The notes under the pieces were generated by a model that was not told the DNA's origin, searched no databases, and saw only the letters and a program-made list of their open reading frames with translations. The position numbers and the translations under genes were made by a program. Shown piece after piece: positions 44,781-52,133 of a DNA stretch of 64,000 bases; the first letter of the stretch is position 1; each line of letters starts with the position of its first letter. The stretch covers positions 1-64,000 of the forward strand of contig JAQVCM010000014.1 in assembly GCA_028689775.1 (NCBI GenBank). The letters are read 5' to 3'. Source of the stretch: Crocinitomicaceae bacterium (GTDB lineage: Bacteria; Bacteroidota; Bacteroidia; Flavobacteriales_D; Crocinitomicaceae).

Positions 44781-46139
44781 TTAGTCTGCAATTTCCTCTT
44801 CCTTCTCCCCGGGCTCTACCGTCAACAACAAGCCTAAAAACGGCAACAACGGTGCTCGAAAACGAACCAGAACTCCAAAAATAATGGAGATAAAACCAGA
44901 TATAAACGCAGTTAACATTACAAACACAAAGGAATAACTTAAGAATCCTTCGCGGTTGATTGTTCGGATGCGTTGGAAAAAACGATTAAACACAAAACGT
45001 CCCGAGAAAAACATCAAAACGACACTTTCGATTCCGTTAATGATCAAAGAAACGGACAATGCTTCCCAAATAAAAGGTCGATAAATTCCAATGCCGATAA
45101 TCATCGGAGCTTTTACCAGCAACTCTACAATACCAGAACCTTCCATTTCTAGATTGTATTTATTCTTGCCATAGGTTAGGTTGTTTGTAAAATCATCTTG
45201 GGTAATCAAAGCTGTTTGATATGCTTCATTTTTTCTCAACACTTCATTGGCTGAGTTATTGAGTAAAAAGAAGATGATCCCAAGCGCCAAAGAAAAATTA
45301 AAAACAACTTTCGTGATGATTTTCAACACCTTTTGATCTCCCAGCAGTTGATACACTTGGCGCATACCTGTAACCAAAAACGGAACCACCACGATCGCCA
45401 GAATCGTAGAACGAACGTGTACAACCAGGTAGATGTACAGAAAAGCAATTACTAGCATTCTTACATTGATTTTCTTGTGTTTCAAAAGTACGCTGTAGGT
45501 CCAGAAAACCAAACTAAACGTAGCGATTAACATCAAAGTATCTTTGGAAATACCAGAAGACCAAAAGGCAACGGACGGCATAAACAAGACCAAAACTGGC
45601 ATCCAAGTACTTGTTTTTAAAGGTATCTTTTTGATCATTTTAAAAAACCGCCAATGCGCATTGGCCGTAAAGAACACCATGATAAACGTACCCGCTAAAT
45701 AACTCTTGAACGTCAATATCGCAATGACTGAAAATACTTTCGAGGTGAAATAATTTTCGGGACTGTAATAAATATCACTCGAAGGATATCCCGTACTCGA
45801 ATTAAAATAATAGTACAAATTAGTCATGTTATTTTCACTCATCAAGTGCTGAAAATACAGACGGGGAGATTTGTAAAACATATCTGCCATTAAATTAGCA
45901 GTATTCCAGTAGTTTATGGTATCTCCTCCTCTAAAAACTCCAGCATAATAAAAAACAAATGCCAAAGCAAAAATGAGTTTGAAAATAAAGTTCCAACCAT
46001 ACAACCTTCGCATCTGATCATCTTGTATCGTTCGTTGGATGTAGAAGACAGCTAACACAAGAATCATCAACCAAATAAAAGCCGATAAAACATCGAAAAC
46101 AGAAAGGTAATTTTTGATAAAGTAGGCCCAATTTGTCAT
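44781..46139 (-). CDS. Polytopic membrane protein, polysaccharide polymerase-like
   Basis: I use the ATG at 46139 (452 residues, MTNWAYFIKNYLSVF), because a TACTTTTG promoter element lies 39 nt upstream of it; an open frame reaches 46268 but its extra 43 residues have no protein-like character. About ten to twelve membrane spans are visible, with a large loop near 90-160 containing FRGGDTINYWNTANLM and SSTGYPSSDIYYSPENYF, and a KDTLMLIATFSL segment. Size, span number and the tyrosine-rich loop resemble Wzy/EpsG-type polymerases. No conserved signature confirms it. It is at the upstream end of the polysaccharide locus, so polymerase is the most likely guess. Confidence 0.6.
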   Translation of the reverse strand: MTNWAYFIKNYLSVFDVLSAFIWLMILVLAVFYIQRTIQDDQMRRLYGWNFIFKLIFALAFVFYYAGVFRGGDTINYWNTANLMADMFYKSPRLYFQHLMSENNMTNLYYYFNSSTGYPSSDIYYSPENYFTSKVFSVIAILTFKSYLAGTFIMVFFTANAHWRFFKMIKKIPLKTSTWMPVLVLFMPSVAFWSSGISKDTLMLIATFSLVFWTYSVLLKHKKINVRMLVIAFLYIYLVVHVRSTILAIVVVPFLVTGMRQVYQLLGDQKVLKIITKVVFNFSLALGIIFFLLNNSANEVLRKNEAYQTALITQDDFTNNLTYGKNKYNLEMEGSGIVELLVKAPMIIGIGIYRPFIWEALSVSLIINGIESVVLMFFSGRFVFNRFFQRIRTINREGFLSYSFVFVMLTAFISGFISIIFGVLVRFRAPLLPFLGLLLTVEPGEKEEEIAD

Positions 46140-46178
46140 TTTCTCTGAGTTATGAAGTTCACGTTTTCCTTTAAAGCT

Positions 46179-46186
46179 CAAAAGTA
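46179..46186 (-). promoter_or_regulatory. -7 promoter element of the polymerase-like gene
   Basis: TACTTTTG on the minus strand fits TAnnTTTG, 39 nt before the ATG at 46139; it argues against the longer reading frame. Confidence 0.5.
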
Positions 46187-46268
46187 ACGTTTCTTGAGGA
46201 AGTAGACAGCACATTGAAGTTTTCAAATAATAAATTAGAGAATTTGACGAGAAAAAATCGCATATCAA

Positions 46269-46483
46269 CTGGGTAACTTTTGATGGAAAATTATATCTAC
46301 GAAAAAAAAATTGTCAATTGAAGTAATCCAGAAAATAGCAAAACACAAACTTTTAAAATCAGAATCTATATTTTTTTCTACTACCAAAAAAAAACGCAAA
46401 CCATTTGAATATCAACAATTAACTAAAGACAATTTGTTAAACCCATTTTCCAGAAAATTAGATCGAAATGTTAAAACTTATTT
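46269..46483. other. Divergent intergenic region
   Basis: Between the polymerase-like gene and the broken acyltransferase. A 66-codon open frame at 46311-46511 is composed of A-rich codons and overlaps the promoter; I treat it as chance. No structure was found. Confidence 0.4.
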
Positions 46484-46491
46484 TATATTTG
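46484..46491 (+). promoter_or_regulatory. -7 promoter element before the broken acyltransferase
   Basis: TATATTTG, a full consensus match, 82 bp upstream of the ATG at 46574. The promoter is intact although the gene is not. Confidence 0.55.
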
Positions 46492-46573
46492 CAACCTTAA
46501 CTTTTCATTAAGCCATTCGCTCAGGAACATATCCAAAAGTTAGAACCAAGAACATTTCAAAAAAAAATTAAAA

Positions 46574-47219
46574 ATGACTAAAAAGATATATTTTGAGAAT
46601 TTAGATGGCCTTCGATTTCTATGTTTTTTATCGGTATTTTTCTTTCATTCGTTTCATACCGAATTTGAATATATAAAATCTTCTGACTTATATCATTTGA
46701 TTAAAAAAGATATTTTTGGAAATGGGCGCTTTAGGCGCTTGGTTAATACAAACGAACAAGAGTTTTAAATATACGATTCAAAAACTAAACCCAATTTTCA
46801 TTTCGTTTATTTATATTTCTTTTTTCACAGTTTTTATATTCCGCGATGAAATTCTAGGGTATAACATACTATTCATTAGCATTTTTGAAAGAGCTATAAT
46901 TGCAATAATTATTTTGCTAATCATACTTGAACAATGTTTTTCTGAAAAATCACTTTTCAAAATGGGAAAACTTAAATTTTTCACGAAAATGGGAAAAATC
47001 ACATACGGACTTTATTGCTGGCACTTTGTCGGCATTTTAATTGTCACTACATTGACAAAAAAATATGCTTTCAACACTCAAATGTGGCAAGTTTCAATAC
47101 TAGAAACATTGTTAGCGTTAGTGTTGACGATTGTAATTAGTCAACTAAGCTATCGTATTTTTGAAAAACCATTCTTGAGGTTAAAAGATAAATTCGCCTA
47201 CATAAAAGTAAAAGGTTAG
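46574..47219 (+). pseudogene. Frameshifted and internally deleted acyltransferase 3 gene
   Basis: The first frame (46574-46768) gives YFENLDGLRFLCFLSVFFFHSFHTEFEY and DIFGNG, the N-terminal span of an acyltransferase 3 protein. The second frame (46716-47219) continues with GALGAWLIQTN and then spans from the C-terminal half, including YGLYCWHFVGILIV and SYRIFEKPFLRLKDKF. The switch is at about 46730. Compared with the intact relative at 42764, some 150-200 residues carrying the catalytic-side loops (VLSGFLI, RILRIWP) are missing. This is a broken sibling of the acyltransferase in the polysaccharide locus. Confidence 0.85.
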
Positions 47220-47283
47220 AAGTTAGATTTTAATGGAAAATGAAGGATTAACTTTACCGACCACCGATTTCCGACCCCCACAA

Positions 47284-48054
47284 TCACCTTGTAAAAACCC
47301 ATTCTTGATCGCTCGAATCATTTTCTGAAAATCGATATCCATCTACGTCGTACAACTTCAATTGCTCAATTTCTTTTAAATCATTTTGAACGATGTATCT
47401 GGCCATGGCGCCGCGTGCGTGTTTGGCGTACATCATGATGATTTTTAGTTTTCCGTTTTTATAGTCTTTGAAAACAGGCGTGATGATGTTTGCATGCAGA
47501 TTTTTGGCATCGATGGATTTGAAATATTCGGTTGACGCTAAATTCACAACGTTTTCAGTTTTTGAACTTTTGATTTCTTGGTTCAACAAGGGAGTTGATT
47601 TTTCTTTCCAATATGCGTATAAATTTTTGGTTTTAGGCGTGATTTCCCATTTAGTTCCCATTTCTAAGCGGTAGGGATAAATAACATCCAAGGGCTTTAA
47701 GACACCGTACAAGCCGGATAAAATTCTAATTTTCGATTGTGCCCTTTCTAAGTCGATTTTGTTCAATGATTTCAAATCAAGTCCTTTATACACTTCACCT
47801 GAAAAAGCCAAAGCGCAAGGATAATTCACTTCAGAAGGCGCACTCGGTTTCTCCCAATTCTGGTAACGTTCGTAATTCAATTCTGCCAAGGCAGGAGAAA
47901 CATGCATCAATTCTCCAATTTTCTTCGCAGACATTTTTTGCAGTTTTTTTGCTAAATAATCCGCTTCATTCTCAAAAACAGGAATTGTTGTAGGAATGGA
48001 AGGTTTTGGGAAATCAAAATTCATGGATTTAGCTGGGGAAAGAAGTACAATCAT
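47284..48054 (-). CDS. yaaA: Peroxide stress protein YaaA
   Basis: A 256-residue cytoplasmic protein of the YaaA/DUF328 family, which in E. coli lowers free iron and DNA damage during hydrogen peroxide stress. The family N-terminus MIVLLSPAKSMNF is complete; further conserved stretches are ALAFSGEVYKGLD, ILSGLYGVLKPLDVIYPYRLEMGTKW (split here as ILSGLYGVLKP and YPYRLEMGTKW), NLASTEYFK and MYAKHARGAMARY. It starts 12 nt after the DUF2027/Smr gene, so the two are probably co-transcribed from the promoter at 48659. Function follows the family. Confidence 0.95.
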   Translation of the reverse strand: MIVLLSPAKSMNFDFPKPSIPTTIPVFENEADYLAKKLQKMSAKKIGELMHVSPALAELNYERYQNWEKPSAPSEVNYPCALAFSGEVYKGLDLKSLNKIDLERAQSKIRILSGLYGVLKPLDVIYPYRLEMGTKWEITPKTKNLYAYWKEKSTPLLNQEIKSSKTENVVNLASTEYFKSIDAKNLHANIITPVFKDYKNGKLKIIMMYAKHARGAMARYIVQNDLKEIEQLKLYDVDGYRFSENDSSDQEWVFTR

Positions 48055-48066
48055 GCTGCGATTTAA

Positions 48067-48633
48067 TTAACGATTATAGTGATTTTTTGATACATACATT
48101 CTGACTTCAGTTGCTCCTTTTCCGTATTCCATGTAGGATGCGTCGTAAAATTCAACGTTGTCTTTTTTCGCAAGAAACATTCGGATTTCATTTTTCAAAA
48201 CGCCCTCACCAACTCCGTGAATGACTACAATTTTTTGAATGTGTTTTTCTTGCGCTCGTTTGAAAAAAGAACGAAATTCGGTCATTTGTCGCATCAGAAT
48301 TTCCGTATTGGTCAACCCACGGTGTGAATCGAGCAAACTTTCAATGTGCAAATCAATTTCCCACATATCGGTTGCTTTTTTGTTGCCATCCAATTGTTCT
48401 TTTCGCACTGAAAACTTCGCTTCGCTGTGCGTTTCATCGTCATTTAACAATTTTGAATACCCATCCATGTTGTATTCCGTACCGTGAATTCGAACAATTT
48501 CCGTTTCGAGAAATGGCCTTTCAAATCCCGTTTCATCCAGCACAATTGCTCTTTTCTGGTCATCAAAACGCAAGATGGTTCCACCGCCTTTTTCGTATAA
48601 GAATCCTATTTTTTCACCGATGCTAAATTTCAT
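48067..48633 (-). CDS. DUF2027/Smr-domain protein
   Basis: A 188-residue protein with an N-terminal SH3-like/DUF2027-type part (IGFLYEKGGGTILRF, about 5-60) and a C-terminal Smr domain (about 95-185). Smr features are EIDLHIESL (counterpart of the LDLHG motif) and VIHGVGEGVLKNEIRMFL (counterpart of the GHG motif). Smr domains are nucleases or RNA/DNA binders, often fused to MutS2. The MutS2 of this window lacks an Smr domain, so this protein might supply the activity in trans, but stand-alone Smr proteins are common and no direct link is shown. First gene of a unit with yaaA. Confidence 0.85.
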   Translation of the reverse strand: MKFSIGEKIGFLYEKGGGTILRFDDQKRAIVLDETGFERPFLETEIVRIHGTEYNMDGYSKLLNDDETHSEAKFSVRKEQLDGNKKATDMWEIDLHIESLLDSHRGLTNTEILMRQMTEFRSFFKRAQEKHIQKIVVIHGVGEGVLKNEIRMFLAKKDNVEFYDASYMEYGKGATEVRMYVSKNHYNR

Positions 48634-48658
48634 TTTGTTGGAATTATTTCAAGTGATA

Positions 48659-48666
48659 CAAATTTA
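48659..48666 (-). promoter_or_regulatory. -7 promoter element of the Smr-yaaA unit
   Basis: TAAATTTG on the minus strand, 25 nt upstream of the ATG at 48633. Confidence 0.5.
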
Positions 48667-48785
48667 ATGTTTTTATTTTAATGGAGATGTGGGGTGAGGG
48701 GTTTGGTGGACGATGGTTTGGACACGCTGTTCGCCGATCACGGATCCCTGACGACAGACCTCTCATTCACTTCAAAAATAATCCT

Positions 48786-48793
48786 TAAATTTG
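48786..48793 (+). promoter_or_regulatory. -7 promoter element of the phosphodiesterase gene
   Basis: TAAATTTG, 16 nt upstream of the ATG at 48810; it forms a divergent pair with the element at 48659. Confidence 0.5.
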
Positions 48794-48809
48794 CATAAAA
48801 TAAAAATCC

Positions 48810-49766
48810 ATGTCTTTAGAAAAGCTTCTGCTACTCTTTTTGAGTTCTCTACTTCTAATTCAAAATTCAGTTCATGCGCAAAATGAACAACTTGAGAGAA
48901 AATACAAAACCGAACACGTCGTTGTTTTGGTGATTGACGGACCTCGATTTACCGAAACCTTTGGCGATACTTCTTGTCAGTACATTCCCAGAATGGGAAA
49001 AGAATTGATTCACGAAGGAGTTTTGTACAGCAATTTCAGGGCTAATGGTCCGACGTATACCAATTCTGGTCACACAGCAATTACAACTGGCGTGTATCAA
49101 TCCATCAGTAATGCTGGTAAAACCTTGCCGAAGAATCCTTCTTTTTTTCAATACTATATGAAAGAGAAAAAGGTAGATAAATCAAAAGCGTGGATTATTT
49201 CCAGCAAAGGAAAACTAGAGATTTTGGCAAATACCAAGAAAAAGAAATGGTGGAATGTGTATCAACCGATGACCTATTGCGGGGTTCAAGGACACAGTGC
49301 CGAATATGTGGGCGACATTCAAACTTTCAACAAAGTGAAAGCTGTTTTTAAAGCAGATGCGCCAACCTTGACCTTGATCAACTTCTTGGAAGTAGACGCT
49401 AATGCACACCAAAACGATTGGCCCAATTACCTTCGAACTTTGCAAAATTGCGACGAATACGCGTATCAATTGTGGCAATTCATTCAAGCAGATTCGGTGA
49501 TGGCGAATAAAACAGCCTTGCTCATCACCAACGATCACGGCCGACATTTGGACGGCGTGAAAGACGGTTTTGTCAATCACGGCGATAAATGTGAAGGTTG
49601 TAAACACATCAGTTTATTGGCAATGGGTCCCGATTTTAAAAAAAATGTAATCGTTCCCGAAGGAGGCGAATTAATTGACATCAGTGCGACCATTGCTGAA
49701 ATCTTAGGGTTTTGCATGCCAAGCAGCAAAGGGAAAGTTTTGGAAGAATTATTTGATCGTAAATAA
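48810..49766 (+). CDS. Alkaline phosphatase superfamily protein (type I phosphodiesterase-like)
   Basis: A secreted 318-residue protein (signal peptide about 1-24, ending VHAQ). The binuclear metal site of the alkaline phosphatase superfamily is recognisable: the first Asp in VLVIDGPRF, the nucleophile Thr in TNSGHTAITTG, the Asp/His pair in FLEVDANAHQNDW, and TNDHGRH with a later HGDKCEGCKHI. It is shorter than typical ectonucleotide pyrophosphatases. It should hydrolyse a phosphate mono- or diester in the periplasm. The M20 peptidase gene begins 5 nt later, so the two share a transcript; the functional link is unknown. Confidence 0.87.
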   Translation: MSLEKLLLLFLSSLLLIQNSVHAQNEQLERKYKTEHVVVLVIDGPRFTETFGDTSCQYIPRMGKELIHEGVLYSNFRANGPTYTNSGHTAITTGVYQSISNAGKTLPKNPSFFQYYMKEKKVDKSKAWIISSKGKLEILANTKKKKWWNVYQPMTYCGVQGHSAEYVGDIQTFNKVKAVFKADAPTLTLINFLEVDANAHQNDWPNYLRTLQNCDEYAYQLWQFIQADSVMANKTALLITNDHGRHLDGVKDGFVNHGDKCEGCKHISLLAMGPDFKKNVIVPEGGELIDISATIAEILGFCMPSSKGKVLEELFDRK

Positions 49767-49771
49767 ATCAC

Positions 49772-50971
49772 ATGGAAAAAGTTCAACTTCATCAGCTTAT
49801 CAAACAATACAGTACCGAGATTTTTGACAAAGTACTGGCGTATCGGCAGCATTTACATCAACATCCAGAATTGTCATTTCAAGAATTTGAAACAGCAGAC
49901 TTCGTTTGTAAAGCCTTGACCCAACTTGGAATTGAACACCAAGCTGGAATTGCAGGGACTGGAGTTGTTGCAATCATTCGCGGAGATCACCATTCAAAAA
50001 ACGCACCTTGTATCGGTCTTCGTGCTGATTTAGATGCGTTGCCAATCCAAGAAGAGAATGAGGTTGCCTACAAATCGCAACGCGACGGCATCATGCACGC
50101 CTGCGGACATGATGTTCACACGAGTATTTTACTCGGAACAGCAGAAGTATTGAACCGCTTAAAAAATGAATTACCTCATCCCGTTAAATTAATTTTCCAA
50201 CCCGGAGAAGAAAAAAATCCCGGCGGTGCTTCTTTGATGATCCAAGCAGGTGTTTTGGAAAATCCGACCGTGAAAGAAATGTACGCGCTGCATGTATTCC
50301 CAGAATTAGAAACTGGAAAAGTAGGATTCAAAGCAGGCTTATACATGGCCTCTTGCGATGAAATTTACATCACCATTCAGGGAAAAGGCGGTCACGGCGC
50401 GATGCCACATCAATGCATTGATCCAATTTTGATTGGCGCCAACATCGTCACCTCTTTACAGCAAATTGTAAGTCGCCAATGCGACCCAAAAATTCCTTGT
50501 GTTTTAAGTTTTGGATATTTTGCTGGTTTGGGCGCAACAAATGTCATTCCGTCCACCGTCGAATTAAAAGGTACGTTCAGAACAATGGATGAAACGTGGC
50601 GAGAAGAGGCATTACTTTTAATCCAAAAACAAGCTGAATTAATCGCCGCTTCACTAGGTGGAAGTGCGACGGTTGAAATCAGTCGCGGTTATCCATTTTT
50701 GATCAATGACACCATACTAACAGACGCACTTAGCGAAAAATCAAAATCATTTTTAGGCATCAACAATGTCGTAGAATTACCGATTCGATTAACTGCTGAA
50801 GATTTTTCGTTTTATTCACAAAAAATACCCGTTTGCTTCTTCAGACTGGGTGTTAGGAATGAAACAAAAGGCATAATACACGGTGTACATCACCCCAAAT
50901 TCGACATCGATTCAGATGCTTTATTAACAGGGATTCAAGTGATGAGTTTAGCTGTTTTCGAACTTAACTAA
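49772..50971 (+). CDS. M20-family amidohydrolase/peptidase
   Basis: A 399-residue zinc amidohydrolase of the M20D type (hippurate/IAA-amino-acid hydrolase-like). Metal and catalytic residues lie in RADLDALPIQE, HACGHDVHT, QPGEEKNPGGA, ALHVFPELETG and, near the C-terminus, LTAEDFSFY and HHPKFDID. The dimerisation domain starts at about 190 (GKGGHGAMPH). There is no signal peptide, so it is cytoplasmic and probably removes acyl groups from amino acids or splits small amides. Second gene of a two-gene unit. Substrate is not determinable here. Confidence 0.92.
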   Translation: MEKVQLHQLIKQYSTEIFDKVLAYRQHLHQHPELSFQEFETADFVCKALTQLGIEHQAGIAGTGVVAIIRGDHHSKNAPCIGLRADLDALPIQEENEVAYKSQRDGIMHACGHDVHTSILLGTAEVLNRLKNELPHPVKLIFQPGEEKNPGGASLMIQAGVLENPTVKEMYALHVFPELETGKVGFKAGLYMASCDEIYITIQGKGGHGAMPHQCIDPILIGANIVTSLQQIVSRQCDPKIPCVLSFGYFAGLGATNVIPSTVELKGTFRTMDETWREEALLLIQKQAELIAASLGGSATVEISRGYPFLINDTILTDALSEKSKSFLGINNVVELPIRLTAEDFSFYSQKIPVCFFRLGVRNETKGIIHGVHHPKFDIDSDALLTGIQVMSLAVFELN

Positions 50972-51234
50972 TTCTAAAGTTGAAACATACCTGATTTTTC
51001 AGCTCATTCTCAATGCGTTAATAATATTACAAAAAATAAAAAATGTGTTTAGATTTAACGAAAAGTAAAAAACATTACACAACATAGGAATCCAATAATA
51101 AGACTTTTCAAACAACCGTTAAACGAATGATTTTATCGCTAAAAGGCTTAAATATGGGGGTAAGAATATAGATGACTAAATTCGTTTGGTTTTTAGTCTA
51201 AAAATAAAAATTATTTAATCAAAAAGATTGCCAC
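50972..51234. other. Intergenic A+T-rich sequence without a gene
   Basis: Between the M20 peptidase and the candidate small RNA. No gene-like frame and no clear hairpin were found; the M20 terminator was not identified. Confidence 0.4.
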
Positions 51235-51262
51235 TTGAATGTAAAATGATTTTGTATATTTG
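51235..51262 (+). promoter_or_regulatory. Complete promoter (TTG-17-TATATTTG) with no gene downstream
   Basis: TTG at 51235-51237 and TATATTTG at 51255-51262 are separated by 17 bp, close to the Bacteroidota consensus. No open frame follows; the next structure is the hairpin at 51332. Confidence 0.6.
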
Positions 51263-51267
51263 TTGTG

Positions 51268-51361
51268 AAAGTTAGTAAGTCTTTGAACTTATTCAACTTT
51301 TTCAGTGAATAGTGGTTAGGTTAGGTTAATCAAAAAGTGGCTCATCCCTGAGTCACTTTTT
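51268..51361 (+). ncRNA. Candidate small RNA of about 95 nt
   Basis: Transcription from the promoter at 51255 would start near 51268. The predicted transcript contains a TTGAA/TTCAA mini-hairpin (about 51282-51296), an unpaired GGTTAGGTTAGGTTA-type stretch, and ends in a 13-bp hairpin at 51332-51361 (AAAAAGTGGCTCA with TGAGTCACTTTTT, one wobble, loop TCCC) whose 3' arm supplies the T run. It has no evident protein: a 15-codon GTG frame (VKVSKSLNLF...) overlaps the expected start site. No known RNA family was recognised. Existence is inference from promoter plus terminator. Confidence 0.5.
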
Positions 51362-51486
51362 GAATTTAAAGACGTTTTTTTTTACGGAATGGAAACGATG
51401 AATTCGTGTTCTTCTTTTTATGAAAAAACAAGATGGAACTAACGCTAATTCAAGAAATAACAAGCTCAAGAAAAACACGTAATCGC

Positions 51487-51763
51487 AAACTCCTTTTCAA
51501 AAGGTAATCATCAATCAAAAGCATAAAAGATTCCTCAGTCGTGATTCCTCAGTCGTAAACTTCTTCGGAATGACAACTTCGGAATGACGAACGCAGTCGT
51601 CTAAATGCAAATTCTCAAAAGCAAAGCTTTTGAGAATTTGAAAAACACGTGTATGAACACCTCCTTCCGAACAGAAGAGAAACTTTTTCGTTTCGATTCT
51701 GGAGGAATCTTTTTTTGTTGTTGTGAAAGAAATCGAGAGAAGGAAAAAAGATTCCTCAGTCGC
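51487..51763. repeat. Repeat unit D containing a 189-bp inverted-repeat-bounded element
   Basis: The unit begins AAACTCCTTTTCAAAAGG and contains the element at 51525-51713, whose ends AAAAGATTCCTC and GAGGAATCTTTT are perfect 12-bp inverted repeats. Inside are a doubled GATTCCTCAGTCG, two TCGGAATGAC phrases, the hairpin CAAATTCTCAAAAGC/GCTTTTGAGAATTTG (51608-51640), CGTGT/ACACC-type and GAAAC/GTTTC hairpins. No coding sequence is seen. A 56-bp partial copy of the left part follows at 51764-51819. Confidence 0.88.
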
Positions 51764-51819
51764 AAACTCCTTTTCAAAAGGCAATCATCAATCAAAAGCA
51801 TAAAAGATTCTTCAGTCAT

Positions 51820-52076
51820 AAACTCCTTTTCAAAAGGCAATCATCAATCAAAAGCATAAAAGATTCCTCAGTCGTGATTCCTCAGTCGTAAACTTCTTCG
51901 GAATGACAACTTCGGAATGACGAGCGCTGTCGTCTAAAAGCAAATTCTCAAAAGCAAAGCTTTTGAGAATTTGAAAAACACGTGTATGAACACGTCCTTC
52001 CGAACAGAAGAGAAACTTTTTCGTTTCGATTCTGGAGGAATCTTTTTTTGTTGTTGAGAAAGAAATCGAGAGAAGA
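51820..52076. repeat. Repeat unit E, second copy of the inverted-repeat-bounded element
   Basis: Near-identical to unit D at a distance of 333 bp. The element proper is 51858-52046, also 189 bp, with the same 12-bp terminal inverted repeats and the same internal hairpin at 51941-51973. In this copy CGTGTATGAACACG is a perfect stem, whereas in D it ends in ACACC. The few differences between D and E show a recent duplication. Confidence 0.9.
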
Positions 52077-52113
52077 AAAAAAGCGAATCACAAGAATGCA
52101 ATTCGCTTTTTTT
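52077..52113 (-). terminator. Terminator after the 1326-residue surface-protein gene
   Basis: AAAAAAGCGAAT and ATTCGCTTTTTT form a 12-bp stem with a 12-nt loop and T runs on both strands, 21 bp beyond the stop codon. It may work in both directions. Confidence 0.85.
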
Positions 52114-52133
52114 ATTTCTAATTAACTAGTTCA

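Noticed and set aside
46140..46268. 43-residue N-terminal extension of the polymerase-like membrane protein
   Set aside because: The TACTTTTG promoter element at 46179-46186 lies inside it, and the added residues do not look like a signal or membrane span.
46311..46511. 66-codon plus-strand frame before the broken acyltransferase
   Set aside because: A-rich composition, overlaps the promoter TATATTTG and has no protein-like pattern.
51605..51859. Overlapping open frames within the 51.5-52.0 kb repeats (both strands)
   Set aside because: They repeat with the DNA unit, contain the inverted-repeat ends and hairpins, and show no protein features.
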